Source: Ectocarpus siliculosus (Eukaryota; Sar; Phaeophyceae; Ectocarpales; Ectocarpaceae). From it: a DNA stretch of 53,679 nucleotides. This document shows, one piece after another, positions 23,281 through 32,675 of this stretch. The position numbers were made by a program, and so were the translations under genes. The notes below the pieces were generated by a model that was not told where the DNA came from, ran no database searches, and worked only from the letters and a program-made list of their open reading frames with translations. The stretch lies in assembly GCA_000310025.1 (NCBI GenBank), contig FN648406.1, forward strand, positions 166,781 through 220,459, in the 5' to 3' direction. Every line of letters begins with the position of its first letter. Within the stretch, counting starts at the first letter, position 1.

Positions 23281-24429
23281 CCGGCTCCTGAGCATATCCG
23301 CCCCCTGTTGAATTTGAGGGGGGGGGGGGGGGGGGGGTTGCAGCGCTGCTGCTGTCGACCTGCTCAATCTATTTTTTTTTCAGTATCTCGGCGTAGAACA
23401 TGTCCTACTCAAACGAGCTCGTGAGTGGGCGAAAAACAGCGAAAGCTACGGAAGTTAGTTCTGTGCCCGGCCACGAGCCCTACCGTCATTGATTCCGGAC
23501 CCACAAAACCGCGGAACAGCGTTAGGTCTCTTTATGCGTCCGTGACAAACGCGAGGAAGCCCTATGCTGACGACGGCACCAGTCAGTGTGAAGCAAGCTC
23601 CGTTTTGACAACTGACAACGAGTGCGCTTGCCTGTTGTTATGTGCCAGACGAACAGCGCGATGATACAGAGTACTCGGAGTATCGCTTACCGCTTGCTGT
23701 GGGCGAGAGAAAGCTAGCTGTGTCCGCCGAGAGCACGCCCGAGCGTTATTAGGAACTTGAGATTGAGCTTGAGTTAAGGCAACGCTAGCTAGAAAGCATG
23801 CAAGGCCGCCACTTCACCTTGTCCACTCAACGTCCAATGAATGGGGCTCGAAACAGAATGCAAGCATCAAAGTACATCATCAGTGGAGGGATCTCATGAT
23901 GATGCACCATGAGATAATCATGATGCAAAAAGGGGCGGGTAGGGGGAAACCCTTCTGTGTGACCACGGGTTGGAGTAGACGGCACAGTGCTGTGAGCGCT
24001 GATGATATGAAGTGAGGAAGAACGTAACACTAACGTGGTGATAAAAGCATGAGTGAGGTACTTTTCTTCGACTATAGAAAACCCAAAACAAACGTGTGTG
24101 TGTGTGTGTTCGTCCCATCTATTCTGGCGCCGGTTACATACGTATATATAACCTGATGGCGTACGTACAAGTATCAGCGGGGTTACACAAGGTCACACAA
24201 ATAAATGCCAACTGGTACTTTTTTTAAGGTCGGAAAATAAATTAACATAATGAACACATTGCAAAGCTGGAAAGGTAGACTACTGCAGGAGTACCCGTCC
24301 GTTCGTTCCCAAGCTCTAGCTTGGGTCTCAGTCGATCAAAAGTCTTTTTTTTCCGTCTGTGGAGTTTTCAGTAGCATAGCGGACCCCTTGCCCGACCGGG
24401 TCGAAAAGGCCGATCTCAGCCCACACTGC

Positions 24430-25075
24430 GAACCTCCGAGAACTACCAGCAGTTCTGGGTAGCTGAGACGATTTCAAGACCTCTCACAGTCGTTTGAGCA
24501 GCTATCGCTTGCTGTGGGGCGATAACCAGTTTCTCCGTCGACAAGAAGATCTGCGTTACATCGTCACATCGGAACGATCAGATATTGGTTGACTTGTCGT
24601 TGAGGGTCCTCTTTTTATAGATCTTTTTGTATAAGAGTCGTCTTCATTTTTTTCGCCGCCCGCGCCAAGCCCTCTCTTTTACAGATCTTTTTATATAGAG
24701 TCGTCTTCTTTTTTTCGCCACCCGCGCCAAGCTTTGCTTGCTTCTCTCGTGTCCCGCGCCAAGCCTTGCTCGCTGGCCACGCTTCTCACGAGATGCTGAC
24801 CGACCTCAGCACACAGCTGGACATTCTGTGTACATACAGCAGGAGCTGCTTTTGTTCTGTTGTTGCAGCTTTCTGCATGGCTCTTTCGTGGTGCGAAAAT
24901 TAGCATTTATTGTTGTTGGTGATGTGCGGACGAAAGGACGAGAGTGGTAGGCAAAAGCAGTACGTACCTGCAAATCTCCGGCAACTACCAGCAGTTCTGG
25001 GTAGCTGAGACGATTTCGAGACCTCTCACAGTCGTTTGAGCAGCTATCGCTCGCTGTGGGGCGATAACCAGTGAT
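24430..25075 (+). repeat. Pair of ~100-bp direct repeats 547 bp apart
   Basis: About 24430-24528 and 24977-25075 share AACTACCAGCAGTTCTGGGT, AGCTGAGACGATTTC and TCGTTTGAGCAGCTATCGC, then GCTGTGGGGCGATAACCAGT, with about three differences. The second copy abuts the first large element (25078). Such a pair could be the long terminal repeats of a short non-autonomous element, but I see no target duplication or TG...CA ends. Confidence 0.8.
24790..24957 (+). repeat. Dispersed repeat family E, copy 1 (second copy 28090-28256)
   Basis: Shares CATACAGCAGGAGCTGCTTT, a GCATGGCTCTT block, GATGCGGACGA and GAGTGGTAGGCAAAAGCAGT followed by ACGTACC with 28090-28256. The two copies bracket the pair of ~1.1 kb elements in the same orientation, as terminal repeats of one large composite unit might. 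Divergence is too high by eye to call them LTRs with confidence. Confidence 0.65.
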
Positions 25076-25077
25076 TT

Positions 25078-26130
25078 TGTGATTTTCTTCCTTAGTATAT
25101 AGTGACCGTTGTACACATGCGGTGGCTGCGGTTATGCTCGGAAGATGCTGCAAAGGTCATAAGGTTATCGTCTCTGTCGCTGGGCTGCACGCCGTGCTCG
25201 CGTAGGAGATGCGCATTCCTCATTTTTTCTCTGTGCCGATATCCATGAAGAAAAGCAACGGCAGCACGGTTGAAGATACAGACAACAGACGGTCCGCCAT
25301 AGTTTTTTTTCTTCCCTTACTTGCATGCATGGCTACATACCTTTAGTGTGCTGCGTAGTCGTAAGTTGAGCGATAAGGGGTAGATGGCAGGACAATCTTA
25401 TTTGCGTAGTTAGGTTTGACAACTGGTCGTTCGTGGAAAGGTGCGCGTCTATCGCGACGGCAAGCGTATTGAGAAAATAGTTCGTCCGTGGTGCTTCTCG
25501 TCATCATTTTCTATTTCGTTGTCACTTCATACTTCATACCACAAGTGATAAAAGAGAGTCTCCACAGTTAGTTCGGAATATTTGGTTTGTTGCGTTTGTT
25601 GTTGCTGAGCGCACATCGGATGTCGCCGTTCGTTACAGCCTGCGGTGGGCCACAGGGACGAGAGTGAGTGTCTTCGGTTAGGGTTAGGGTTAGGGTTAGG
25701 GTCTCGAGAGTTAATTAATGCCTTCTCTACGCTTTGTTCTGTTGGTCTACGTAGTAGTAGTAGCACCTGTCTCTCTCTCGCCTAATATCGCCGTTGGGGT
25801 CCCAACAACATCGAATGTCAACCGCAATCGTTTTGCTTCTTGCTGAGTAAGAGGCTGTTTGTGCAGTACGTACCCGGCTGCTGTATGTGAGGCGATGGGC
25901 GCTGCCTCTTTACTTGAAGCAACGGGGGCATGGCCCCTATACTGTTTGCTGCATGCTGTGCTATGTGACAGCTTCCAGCGGTTCAGAGCGGCGACGGTGG
26001 TTTTCGTATGAATGCTCTCTTTGCCACCTCCCTGAAGCCTGTCGCGTCTGGCTCACTTGTCTTTGTCGTCCCTTTTTTTTTTTTTTTTCTTAACGTAAGT
26101 CTATATTTTATTTTTCAGCTTGCTTTTTGG
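25078..26130 (+). repeat. Diverged ~1.1 kb repeat element, copy 1
   Basis: Landmarks in order: GTGATTTTCTTCCTTAG, GTTATCGTCTCTGT, CTGCACGC...GCTCGCGTAGG, TTCGTCCGTGGTGCT, GTTGCTGAGCGCACATCGGA, GGGTCCCAACAACATCGAA, CGGCTGCTGTATGTGAGGCG, GCCTGTCGCGTCTGGCTC and CTTTTTGGGGTCCGCCGG. All recur in the same order in copy 2 (26697-27785). No open frame spans it, so it is non-autonomous or decayed. Copy 1 carries an extra telomere-like tract at 25676-25701. Confidence 0.75.
25676..25701. repeat. Interstitial telomere-type tract (TTAGGG)4
   Basis: Four uninterrupted TTAGGG units follow TCTTCGG and end at GGTCTCGAG. The paralogous position in copy 2 (about 27360) reads GTGTCTTCTCGAGAG with no such tract, so the repeat looks like a clean addition within copy 1. 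TTAGGG is a common eukaryotic telomere unit, also reported for brown algae. Confidence 0.9.
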
Positions 26131-26169
26131 GGTCCGCCGGTCATCCGCCCACCACCCATTAGTTCAGTT

Positions 26170-26174
26170 TTAAA

Positions 26175-26207
<33 letters not shown>

Positions 26208-26420
26208 CTTCGCATTAAAAGCCGTTCCGATCTCTCTCTACCCAGTAGTACCTTCATATGTCCGTACTGATCCAACACTTGACGCGGTCGATTCCCGTGG
26301 TCACAGGCTAACTTACCCTAAAGAGGTACGCTAAAACAAACTGGCCCCGAAAGGTCCGCAAGTCAATAAAAATCAACGACAGATATTCTTTGGAACGGGG
26401 TGTTTACTTGCCATGTCTAT
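26170..26420 (+). repeat. Dispersed repeat family D with GTT microsatellite, copy 1
   Basis: Starts with a (GTT)n run of about 11 units, then TTAAAAGCCGTTCCGATCTC, CTACCCAGTAGTACCTTC, GTCGATTCCCGTGGTCACAG, and GGCCCC...GGTCCGCAAGTC. The reverse complement of the same order is at 50940-51160, and an end fragment lies at 12525-12585. The microsatellite is at the same position in each copy, so it is part of the element. Confidence 0.8.
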
Positions 26421-26696
26421 GACTGGGCCCTGCAAGTTTCACAATTAATTTTGAAGCTTTTCTGAAGCTAATTGAAACAGTAGTGTCATCGTTCGATATC
26501 CGTTCGATGAGGAATCAATCGCAAATCATGACCCGTCCCCGAGTTTGAGCAGCTTCCGCCTCCTGGGGCCGGCAAGAGTCGGCCTTCACTGCTGTACCTT
26601 GTCTGTTTCGCCATGGGAATGGCCAGTTGATGAACTAACAGCGAAAGAGGGTCCTGCGTGCTGCGCGCCACCACCGTTTTTTTTTTGCGTTTGTTA

Positions 26697-27785
26697 TTGT
26701 GATTTTCTTCCTGAGTGACCGTTGTTGTACACAGCATGCGGCTGCTGCTGTACACATACTTACTTCGGTTGCTGCAGTATATGCTCGGAATGAATGTGCT
26801 GAAAAGAAAGGTCGTAAGGTTATCGTCTCTGTTGTTTTGGGCTGCACGCGTTGCTCGCGTAGGCGATGCGCGTCTCCTACTTTTTTCCAGTGTCGTTGTC
26901 GGCAGCACAGTTAGTTGAAGAGACAAACAACAACAGACGGTCCGCCTTTTTTTGTTTTGCTGCATGCATGGGTGGTATGCATCGGCACGCGTGTTGCTTC
27001 CTTGCCTTGAGTCTGCTGCGTAGTCGTAACTTGAGCGATAAGTAAGGTAGATGGCAGCACAATCTTAGATACTACGTGTGAGGTATTATAACCAACAGCT
27101 CGTTCGTGCAGCGGTGCGCATCTATGGTGGACGGCAAGCGTGATGCGATAGTAGTTCGTCCGTGGTGCTATGTAGTCGTGCTCTTTTTCGTTCTAACTTT
27201 CCACAACAAGATAGTCCGGCGACTGACTATATTTGTTTGTTGTTGTTGTTGTTGTGCTTGTTTGCTGTTGCTGAGCCGACATCGGATATCGCCGTTCGAT
27301 ACACAACGTGACATCATGTCTGACAGCCTGCGGCGGGCCAGAGGGACGAGAGTGAGTGTCTTCTCGAGAGAGTCAATGCCTTCTCTTCTCGAGATAGTCA
27401 ATGCCTTGTCTTCTCTCCGCTCTCTTCTTTTTGTCTTCTACCTCTCTTTCTCTCTCTCTCGCCTTTCGCCGGTAGGGTCCCAACAACATCGAACGTCAAC
27501 CAACCGCAGTCGTTTCGCTTTTTGCTAAGAGGCTACCCGTGCATCCGGCTGCTGCATGTGAAGCGATGGGCGTTATGCCAAGCAATGGACTTGGGCCCTA
27601 CCTAATGTTTGCTCCATATGTAGTGCTATGTGAGAGTTTCCAGCGGTCCGGAGCGAGCGGCGACGGTGCTTTTTTTCTTCTATGCGCTCTTTGGCCTCCT
27701 CCCTGGAGCCTGTCGCGTCTGGCTCTCGTTTGATCTCGCTTTTTTCTTTCTTTTGTTTTTCATGAGTTGTTTTTTGGGGTCCCCC
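26697..27785 (+). repeat. Diverged ~1.1 kb repeat element, copy 2
   Basis: Same order of landmarks as 25078-26130, about 1.62 kb downstream in the same orientation, with numerous small indels. It lacks the TTAGGG tract. Immediately after it, 27893-27985 carries a copy of the family F motif CTGTCTCAGACTC...GAGATGGATTCGTTGTG, also present at 48840-48900 and 50390-50455. Confidence 0.75.
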
Positions 27786-28834
27786 GGTTCCTGTGTGCTC
27801 ATCGGGCGTCTTCTCTTGGTGTCTACCTTGATTGTTACCCGCTGCAAAAATCGAAAGCTTCAGACAGGCAACGCGACGATACTCGTCGAGATGCCATACA
27901 CAAATCCATTGCTAATCTGTCTCAGACTCTATGATGGAGATGGATTCGTTGTGTCAATTAAGAAGAAGAATAAAAAAAAAACATCCTGTCGTTACTCTAT
28001 CGATACCTCACACCCACCCCTACTCACGCCGACGCAGACACAGACAGGCAGACTCAGCTCCTTCGCCTGTGCTGTATCTGTTGTTCGTGCGTGCTGAAAA
28101 ATGGTACATACAGCAGCAGCTTACAGCAGCAGGAGCTGCTTTTTGCTTGTTTGTACAGCTTTTCCTGCAGGGATGGCTCTTGTTGTGCGGCAAGTTGCAT
28201 TGTTTGTTGTTGATGCGGACGAGAGGACGAGAGTGGTAGGCAAAAGCAGTACGTACCGTGTTAGAGGGACAGACAGAGTGCCTACCGTGTAAGGGACAGA
28301 CAGAGTGGGGTTGTGCACGGTGAGGAGGAACGGCTTTCGAAGGCACATGCGGTATGGGTCACAGATCTTTTCGTCACGGATCTGTTGCCTAGCCGCGTGG
28401 CCCCCTCGGCCAACTCCGCGCTCGCCCCCACATCGGTCACTCCCTCTCCCTCTCCACTCCCTCTCATCCTCCGTTAGAAGCCCGGATTCTTCACACATCA
28501 TGTCGTCGGAAGCGCAGCAGATCGCTGAAATGTGGGGCGACTTCGAGGAGGAAGTGGCCCAGATTCCTCGCGTCATGCCCAAGCTCACCCCCGAAGGGGC
28601 CGCTACCCAAACATGCCTTTACTGCCGCGGCACTACCTTCGAGACGCCTGGAATCAGGCAGTGGGGGACGAGGTGAGACCTTGTACGCAGCCACGCACCC
28701 AGCGGGGCGTTCTGTCGCTGTCTGTTGGCGGCAGCCGTTGCCGTGTGCTGCTGCTGCTGCTGCTGGTGGTTACCTTTTGCGCATTTTGCGCATTTTGGCA
28801 TGCCTGACTATTATCTATTCCATGTGTTCGATGT

Positions 28835-29166
28835 TATTCGATATACTCGTAGCATAGCATGGGGGTGGTATATTGCGTATACATATGCGGGGATTGCAGT
28901 GACGAACTACGGAGGGACAAGAAGTTTCTTTGTGTTTTCCTTGGGAGTGTAGTAGATTGGTGGAGATTCATGGAGATTCGTTCTGGGTATTAAAGCGTTA
29001 TGCGTGACTTGATGCCGTGATGGAATGACGAGCTCAAGCACGCCCCCGATGAATACAACACGTTTTTCACCACGTCTACACGTCTTTACCTACCCGTGCG
29101 GCCCGTCATGGCCGAGCTGCTCTACGCTCCCATCACACACAACTGAGCCACCCGAATTATCGATCA
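28835..29166 (+). repeat. 5' long terminal repeat
   Basis: 332 bp, beginning TATTCGATATACTCGTAGCA and ending GAATTATCGATCA. It starts with TA and not the usual TG, but ends in CA, and the border is fixed by the GATGT duplication and the identical 3' copy. TATTAAAGCG at 28987 could be a TATA-like or polyadenylation-related element. Confidence 0.97.
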
Positions 29167-29250
29167 CGCTAGCGTATGACACGTCGTCTACGAGATTCGA
29201 GTCGAGCTTAGTTTGGAGTATCGCTTTGCGGCGATCAGCAGCAGCCACCG

Positions 29251-30096
29251 ATGAGCGACACCGAGCAAGATCGAGTGAGCGCCCGACTAGCAGAGGAGGA
29301 AGCCCGGATCAACTACTTGGTCGAACAGAGGGTAGAAGCAAGACTGGCCGAGATGTCGAGGCAAGAAGCAGAGGAGCGGAGGACAGATGACGTCCGGACC
29401 GGAAGAGAGCACGAGGATCGCCACCAGCAACACGCGGGGCGGCCATCGGCCAACCCGACGACCGACGAAATCGCCCGCACACTCGCCGACGCCCTCACCG
29501 GTCGACTTCACGTCTCATCAGGGGACATGGGTAGAGTACCCATTAACGCAGGGACGGTTCGAATGACTGAGACTAAGCGCCTAGCGCCTTGGGATGGTGT
29601 TTTCAAGCAAGGGGAGGATGAGCAGGCTAAGTTTTTGATTTTTCGATCGAACATGGTAGCTATGTTTGCCCAGGAAGGAGTGCGTGACGTAGTACTGACT
29701 GAAGAAAAAATTCCAGTTGGGAAAGAAGGCGTGAGCATGGAGGAGATGCGTAGGGTGCATTCGAGTGGACGGGTAGAAAAGGCAATAACGGCGTGGAACC
29801 TGCTGATCACGACAGTGACATACATGCCAATCCTAACCCAGATCATCGCCGATGGGAGTCCTAGTGGAGGTTGGAAGATATTCCTCAATTATTACGAGCC
29901 GCGTGCCAGGGCCGAAAAAGAAAGGCTGTCATCTCAATATCACGCTCTTGAGATGAAAGTAGGGGAGACCCCGCAAGAGTACTTCGGGAGATTTGCTGTT
30001 TTGCGCAGTAGGCTCGCCTCGCACGGTGTTGTTTTCTCCGACGATGATGCCAATGCCCACATGGTATACCCACCTTTCCGACGAGTACTCGGGTAG
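29251..30096 (+). CDS. Retrotransposon Gag, N-terminal part (frame 1)
   Basis: A 281-residue frame starting MSDTEQDRVSARLAEEEARI. The first 90 residues are charged and probably coiled coil; then comes a copia-type Gag region with LAPWDGVF, WNLLITTVTYMPILTQI and YHALEMKVGETPQEYFGRF. The frame ends at a TAG that interrupts the conserved C-terminal part of the domain. The continuation, with STRVEKKILTMSPI, is found one frame away from about 30075, so there is a frameshift near 30065-30075. Confidence 0.85.
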   Translation: MSDTEQDRVSARLAEEEARINYLVEQRVEARLAEMSRQEAEERRTDDVRTGREHEDRHQQHAGRPSANPTTDEIARTLADALTGRLHVSSGDMGRVPINAGTVRMTETKRLAPWDGVFKQGEDEQAKFLIFRSNMVAMFAQEGVRDVVLTEEKIPVGKEGVSMEEMRRVHSSGRVEKAITAWNLLITTVTYMPILTQIIADGSPSGGWKIFLNYYEPRARAEKERLSSQYHALEMKVGETPQEYFGRFAVLRSRLASHGVVFSDDDANAHMVYPPFRRVLG

Positions 30097-30113
30097 AGAA
30101 GAAGATTCTGACC

Positions 30114-31433
30114 ATGTCACCGATTCCCCCCTCGCGCGAGACAATTGAAAAGGCTGTGCGAGATGCTCATGCGGACTCGGTTCGCCGTCGGGAGGGGGAA
30201 CCGAAGAATGGCGCGGGGCACGCGTTCGTCGCTTCCGGTGGCATCCGGGGCGATGGACGTGTCCAAAATGGGTCGAGTGGAAACGGCGGGGGTCAGGACG
30301 GAGACGGAGGCGCCCGGAGTCGGAGCAGGAGCAGGGTGAGAGGAAACAAGAAAGGCGGAGGTGAGAGAGGAGCCGACAACGACCACTGCTACCTACATCC
30401 GCGCTTGTTCCACACCATCGCCCAGTGCTACACCCAGCGCGACCGTCGGAAGGAGCAGGAGCAGCAGCAGCCCCAACAGCAGCAGTCTCAGCAACAGCAA
30501 CCCCAACAGCAGCAGTCTCAGCAACAGCAGCCTCAGCAACAGCAGCCTCAGCAACAGCAACTTCACGGACCGCCGCCGCAGCAGCCGAGCTACAGTGGGG
30601 GGGGCTGGGGCGGTGGGCCTCAGCACGGACCTCACAGCGGCTACGGAGGACAGCATCAGCACAGGTATGCAGCGCCCCCTCGTCCTCCACAACCGCCTTG
30701 GCGGCCTCCGTACGGGCACGCTAATGTGATGCACGCGTATAGTGCTATGCCCTACGGGGGGCCCGCGAATGGTACCGAGTATGGCGGGTGGGAGCAGCAG
30801 CAGCAGCAGCAGCAGCCTTCGCCAGACTACTACCAGCAGCAGCCGTACTACCCGCCTCCGACACCGTACTACCAGCAGCAGCAGCCACCATCGCAGCCTC
30901 CGCCACCGCCGTCGTTTCAGCCGCAGCAGCAGCAGCACTCCACCCATGCCCCGCCCCAGTCGCCCTCTCCCGGAGCAGCAACCTATCCGCCTGGGCATCT
31001 CCACTCCCTGATGGCACACTTTGTGTCCGCTGACGAGATGAGTTCGCTTTCGGTTTCGAGTGATGTAAGCAGTGTCGCATGTGGTGATGATCTTGGCTTT
31101 GCTTTGTCTGCACAGAGTTGCGAATACAGTCCTGGTAGGGAGGTATTTTGGTCTGATAGCGGTGCAAGCAACCATTTTGTGAGTAACAGCTCCAAGATGT
31201 ACAACATCTCGCCTGTCCCCCCCGGCAAAGAATTCATCAAAGTAGGCAATGGTGCTTATTTGCGCGTGGAGTGCGTAGGTAGTGTCAATCTGGCATTTTC
31301 ACATGGCAGGAGGTCGATCGGGGGAAGCGGATTTCTGTGTCCAATTGACAGACGTGTACGTAGTACCAGGGATTTCGTTCAACTTGTTCTCTCTGCACCA
31401 CACGCAGAAAAAGCACAGGATAATGTTGGATGA
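30114..31433 (+). CDS. Gag C-terminus, glutamine/proline-rich linker and aspartic protease (frame 0)
   Basis: Continues Gag with ETIEKAVRDAHADS. Then comes a zinc-knuckle variant HCYLHPRLFHTIAQC, spaced C-X2-H-X4-H-X4-C where the classical knuckle has C-X2-C. A long Gln-rich block (30455-30560) and a Pro/Gln/Tyr-rich stretch follow. The protease active site is VFWSDSGASNHFVSNSS near 31150. The frame slips near 31300; the true continuation, with QLTDVYVVPGISFNLFSL (the conserved end of the copia protease region), lies in frame 1 to 31572. Confidence 0.85.
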   Translation: MSPIPPSRETIEKAVRDAHADSVRRREGEPKNGAGHAFVASGGIRGDGRVQNGSSGNGGGQDGDGGARSRSRSRVRGNKKGGGERGADNDHCYLHPRLFHTIAQCYTQRDRRKEQEQQQPQQQQSQQQQPQQQQSQQQQPQQQQPQQQQLHGPPPQQPSYSGGGWGGGPQHGPHSGYGGQHQHRYAAPPRPPQPPWRPPYGHANVMHAYSAMPYGGPANGTEYGGWEQQQQQQQPSPDYYQQQPYYPPPTPYYQQQQPPSQPPPPPSFQPQQQQHSTHAPPQSPSPGAATYPPGHLHSLMAHFVSADEMSSLSVSSDVSSVACGDDLGFALSAQSCEYSPGREVFWSDSGASNHFVSNSSKMYNISPVPPGKEFIKVGNGAYLRVECVGSVNLAFSHGRRSIGGSGFLCPIDRRVRSTRDFVQLVLSAPHAEKAQDNVG

Positions 31434-31577
31434 GAGGGGTGTGCACCTTTTCGGTGGTCGGCTTAGTTTCGCATACTCGGATATCGGATGCTCTCTATCG
31501 GCCACCCGCTTGCCTCCCTCGTACCGCGACGGTGATGTAATCCCCTCTACCGTTGTCCCTCCCGAGAGATAGCGATC

Positions 31578-32675
31578 ATGCCCCTTGAGTCCCAGGATAA
31601 TTTGCCTTTGATGGACATGAGTATGTTCTTGGATGTAGGCTTGATGAACGGACAGGACTCGGTCCCGCCGGGTGACTTTTATCCCGACCCATTAGGCGTA
31701 TGTGAGTCCGTGAAGCCCCCCGTTGCGTTCGCTGTGATGCAAGATGAGTTGGACGTGCTCAGAGACTTTGTTGTCGAGTGCCGTGTGAAGCAAGATGTAG
31801 GTCCCCCCTCCCTTTCCCATGCTTTGGCGATTATCGCCCCCGGTGGTCCAGCGTTCACTGTAGGAAAACCCACGTCCACCATCGACATTAATTTGTTCCA
31901 CGCTTCCACCGGCCACGTGAATGAATTCTTGATGAGGGAAACCGCAAAGCAGCAGGGTGTTCAATTGGTGGGGGAACTGCAGCCATGCGTCGGCTGCATC
32001 GAGGCGAAGGGCAGGAGGGCCCCGGTGCCGCGGCGTGGAGTCACCCGCGCGGCGGTACCGTTCGGCAAGGTGCACATCGACATCACCGGCCCGTACTCTG
32101 AGGCGTTCGATGGTTCTCGTTACCTGATCATGTTCGTGGACAGCGCGTCGCGGTGGCAACGGGCGTACGGCATGCGGGCCAAGAGCGACACCCTGACGTA
32201 CACGCGGCGCTTCCTCGCCGACCTGAACGGCAACGGCACTCCGGGGTGTTTCCGCATGGACAACGGTGGTGAGTTCACCAGTGCTGCCTTCGTCGCGTTC
32301 TGCGACGCCGCTGGCATCCGGCGCGAGTACACCGCACCCGACACCCCGAAGCAGAATGCGGTCGTCGAGAGCGCAATCTGGCGCGCTATGAAGGGGGGCC
32401 ACGCCGCCCGTCGCCACGTCCTCTCCATGGGCCACGTCGACCTCGCCTCTATCCCCGGTATGGACGCCAACGGACACCGGCTGTGGCTTGCATCGGCGAT
32501 CTGGGCCTCCGGCTGCTTCAACCGTTCCGCGACGTCGGCCAACCCGGCCTGGATGTCGCCGTTCGAGGCCTTCTTCGGACGTAAACCGCCGCTCAACGTC
32601 GTCCCTTTTTTCCAGGAGGGGATGATGCGCGGGAAGCGCGCCAGCAAGGCGGACGTCCAATCCGTGCGTTTGCTT
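31578..32675 (+). CDS. Retrotransposon integrase (frame 0)
   Basis: Begins after the stop at 31572. An extra GA in GAGAGA (31563-31568) would explain the break. Contains the HHCC zinc-binding region LFHASTGHVN...CVGCIEAKGRR, then the catalytic core with the acidic triad at HIDITGPY, CFRMDNGGEF and KQNAVVESAIW, and the copia-type MSPFEAFFGRKPP and GKRASKADV toward the end. The frame shifts near 32670, where the conserved GARNHSAATAVVL resumes in another frame. Confidence 0.92.

Larger units (their letters stand above)
23281..28499. other. Gene-poor, repeat-rich intergenic region
   Basis: No exon in these 5.2 kb combines a long open frame, splice sites and protein-like composition. It begins with a run of about 18 G at 23320-23337. 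It holds a tandem duplication of ~63 bp (24608-24670 and 24671-24733, both with AGATCTTTTT and GAGTCGTCTTC), two copies of a ~1.1 kb element, several shorter repeats listed separately, and a 28-bp tandem duplication (28255-28310, GGGACAGACAGAGTG twice). The last 200 bases are C/T-rich and may be the promoter of the gene starting at 28500. Confidence 0.7.

Noticed and set aside
29929-31175. Long minus-strand frames over the Gag region
   Set aside because: Produced by CAG/CAA codon repeats of the plus-strand Gag; no independent motif.
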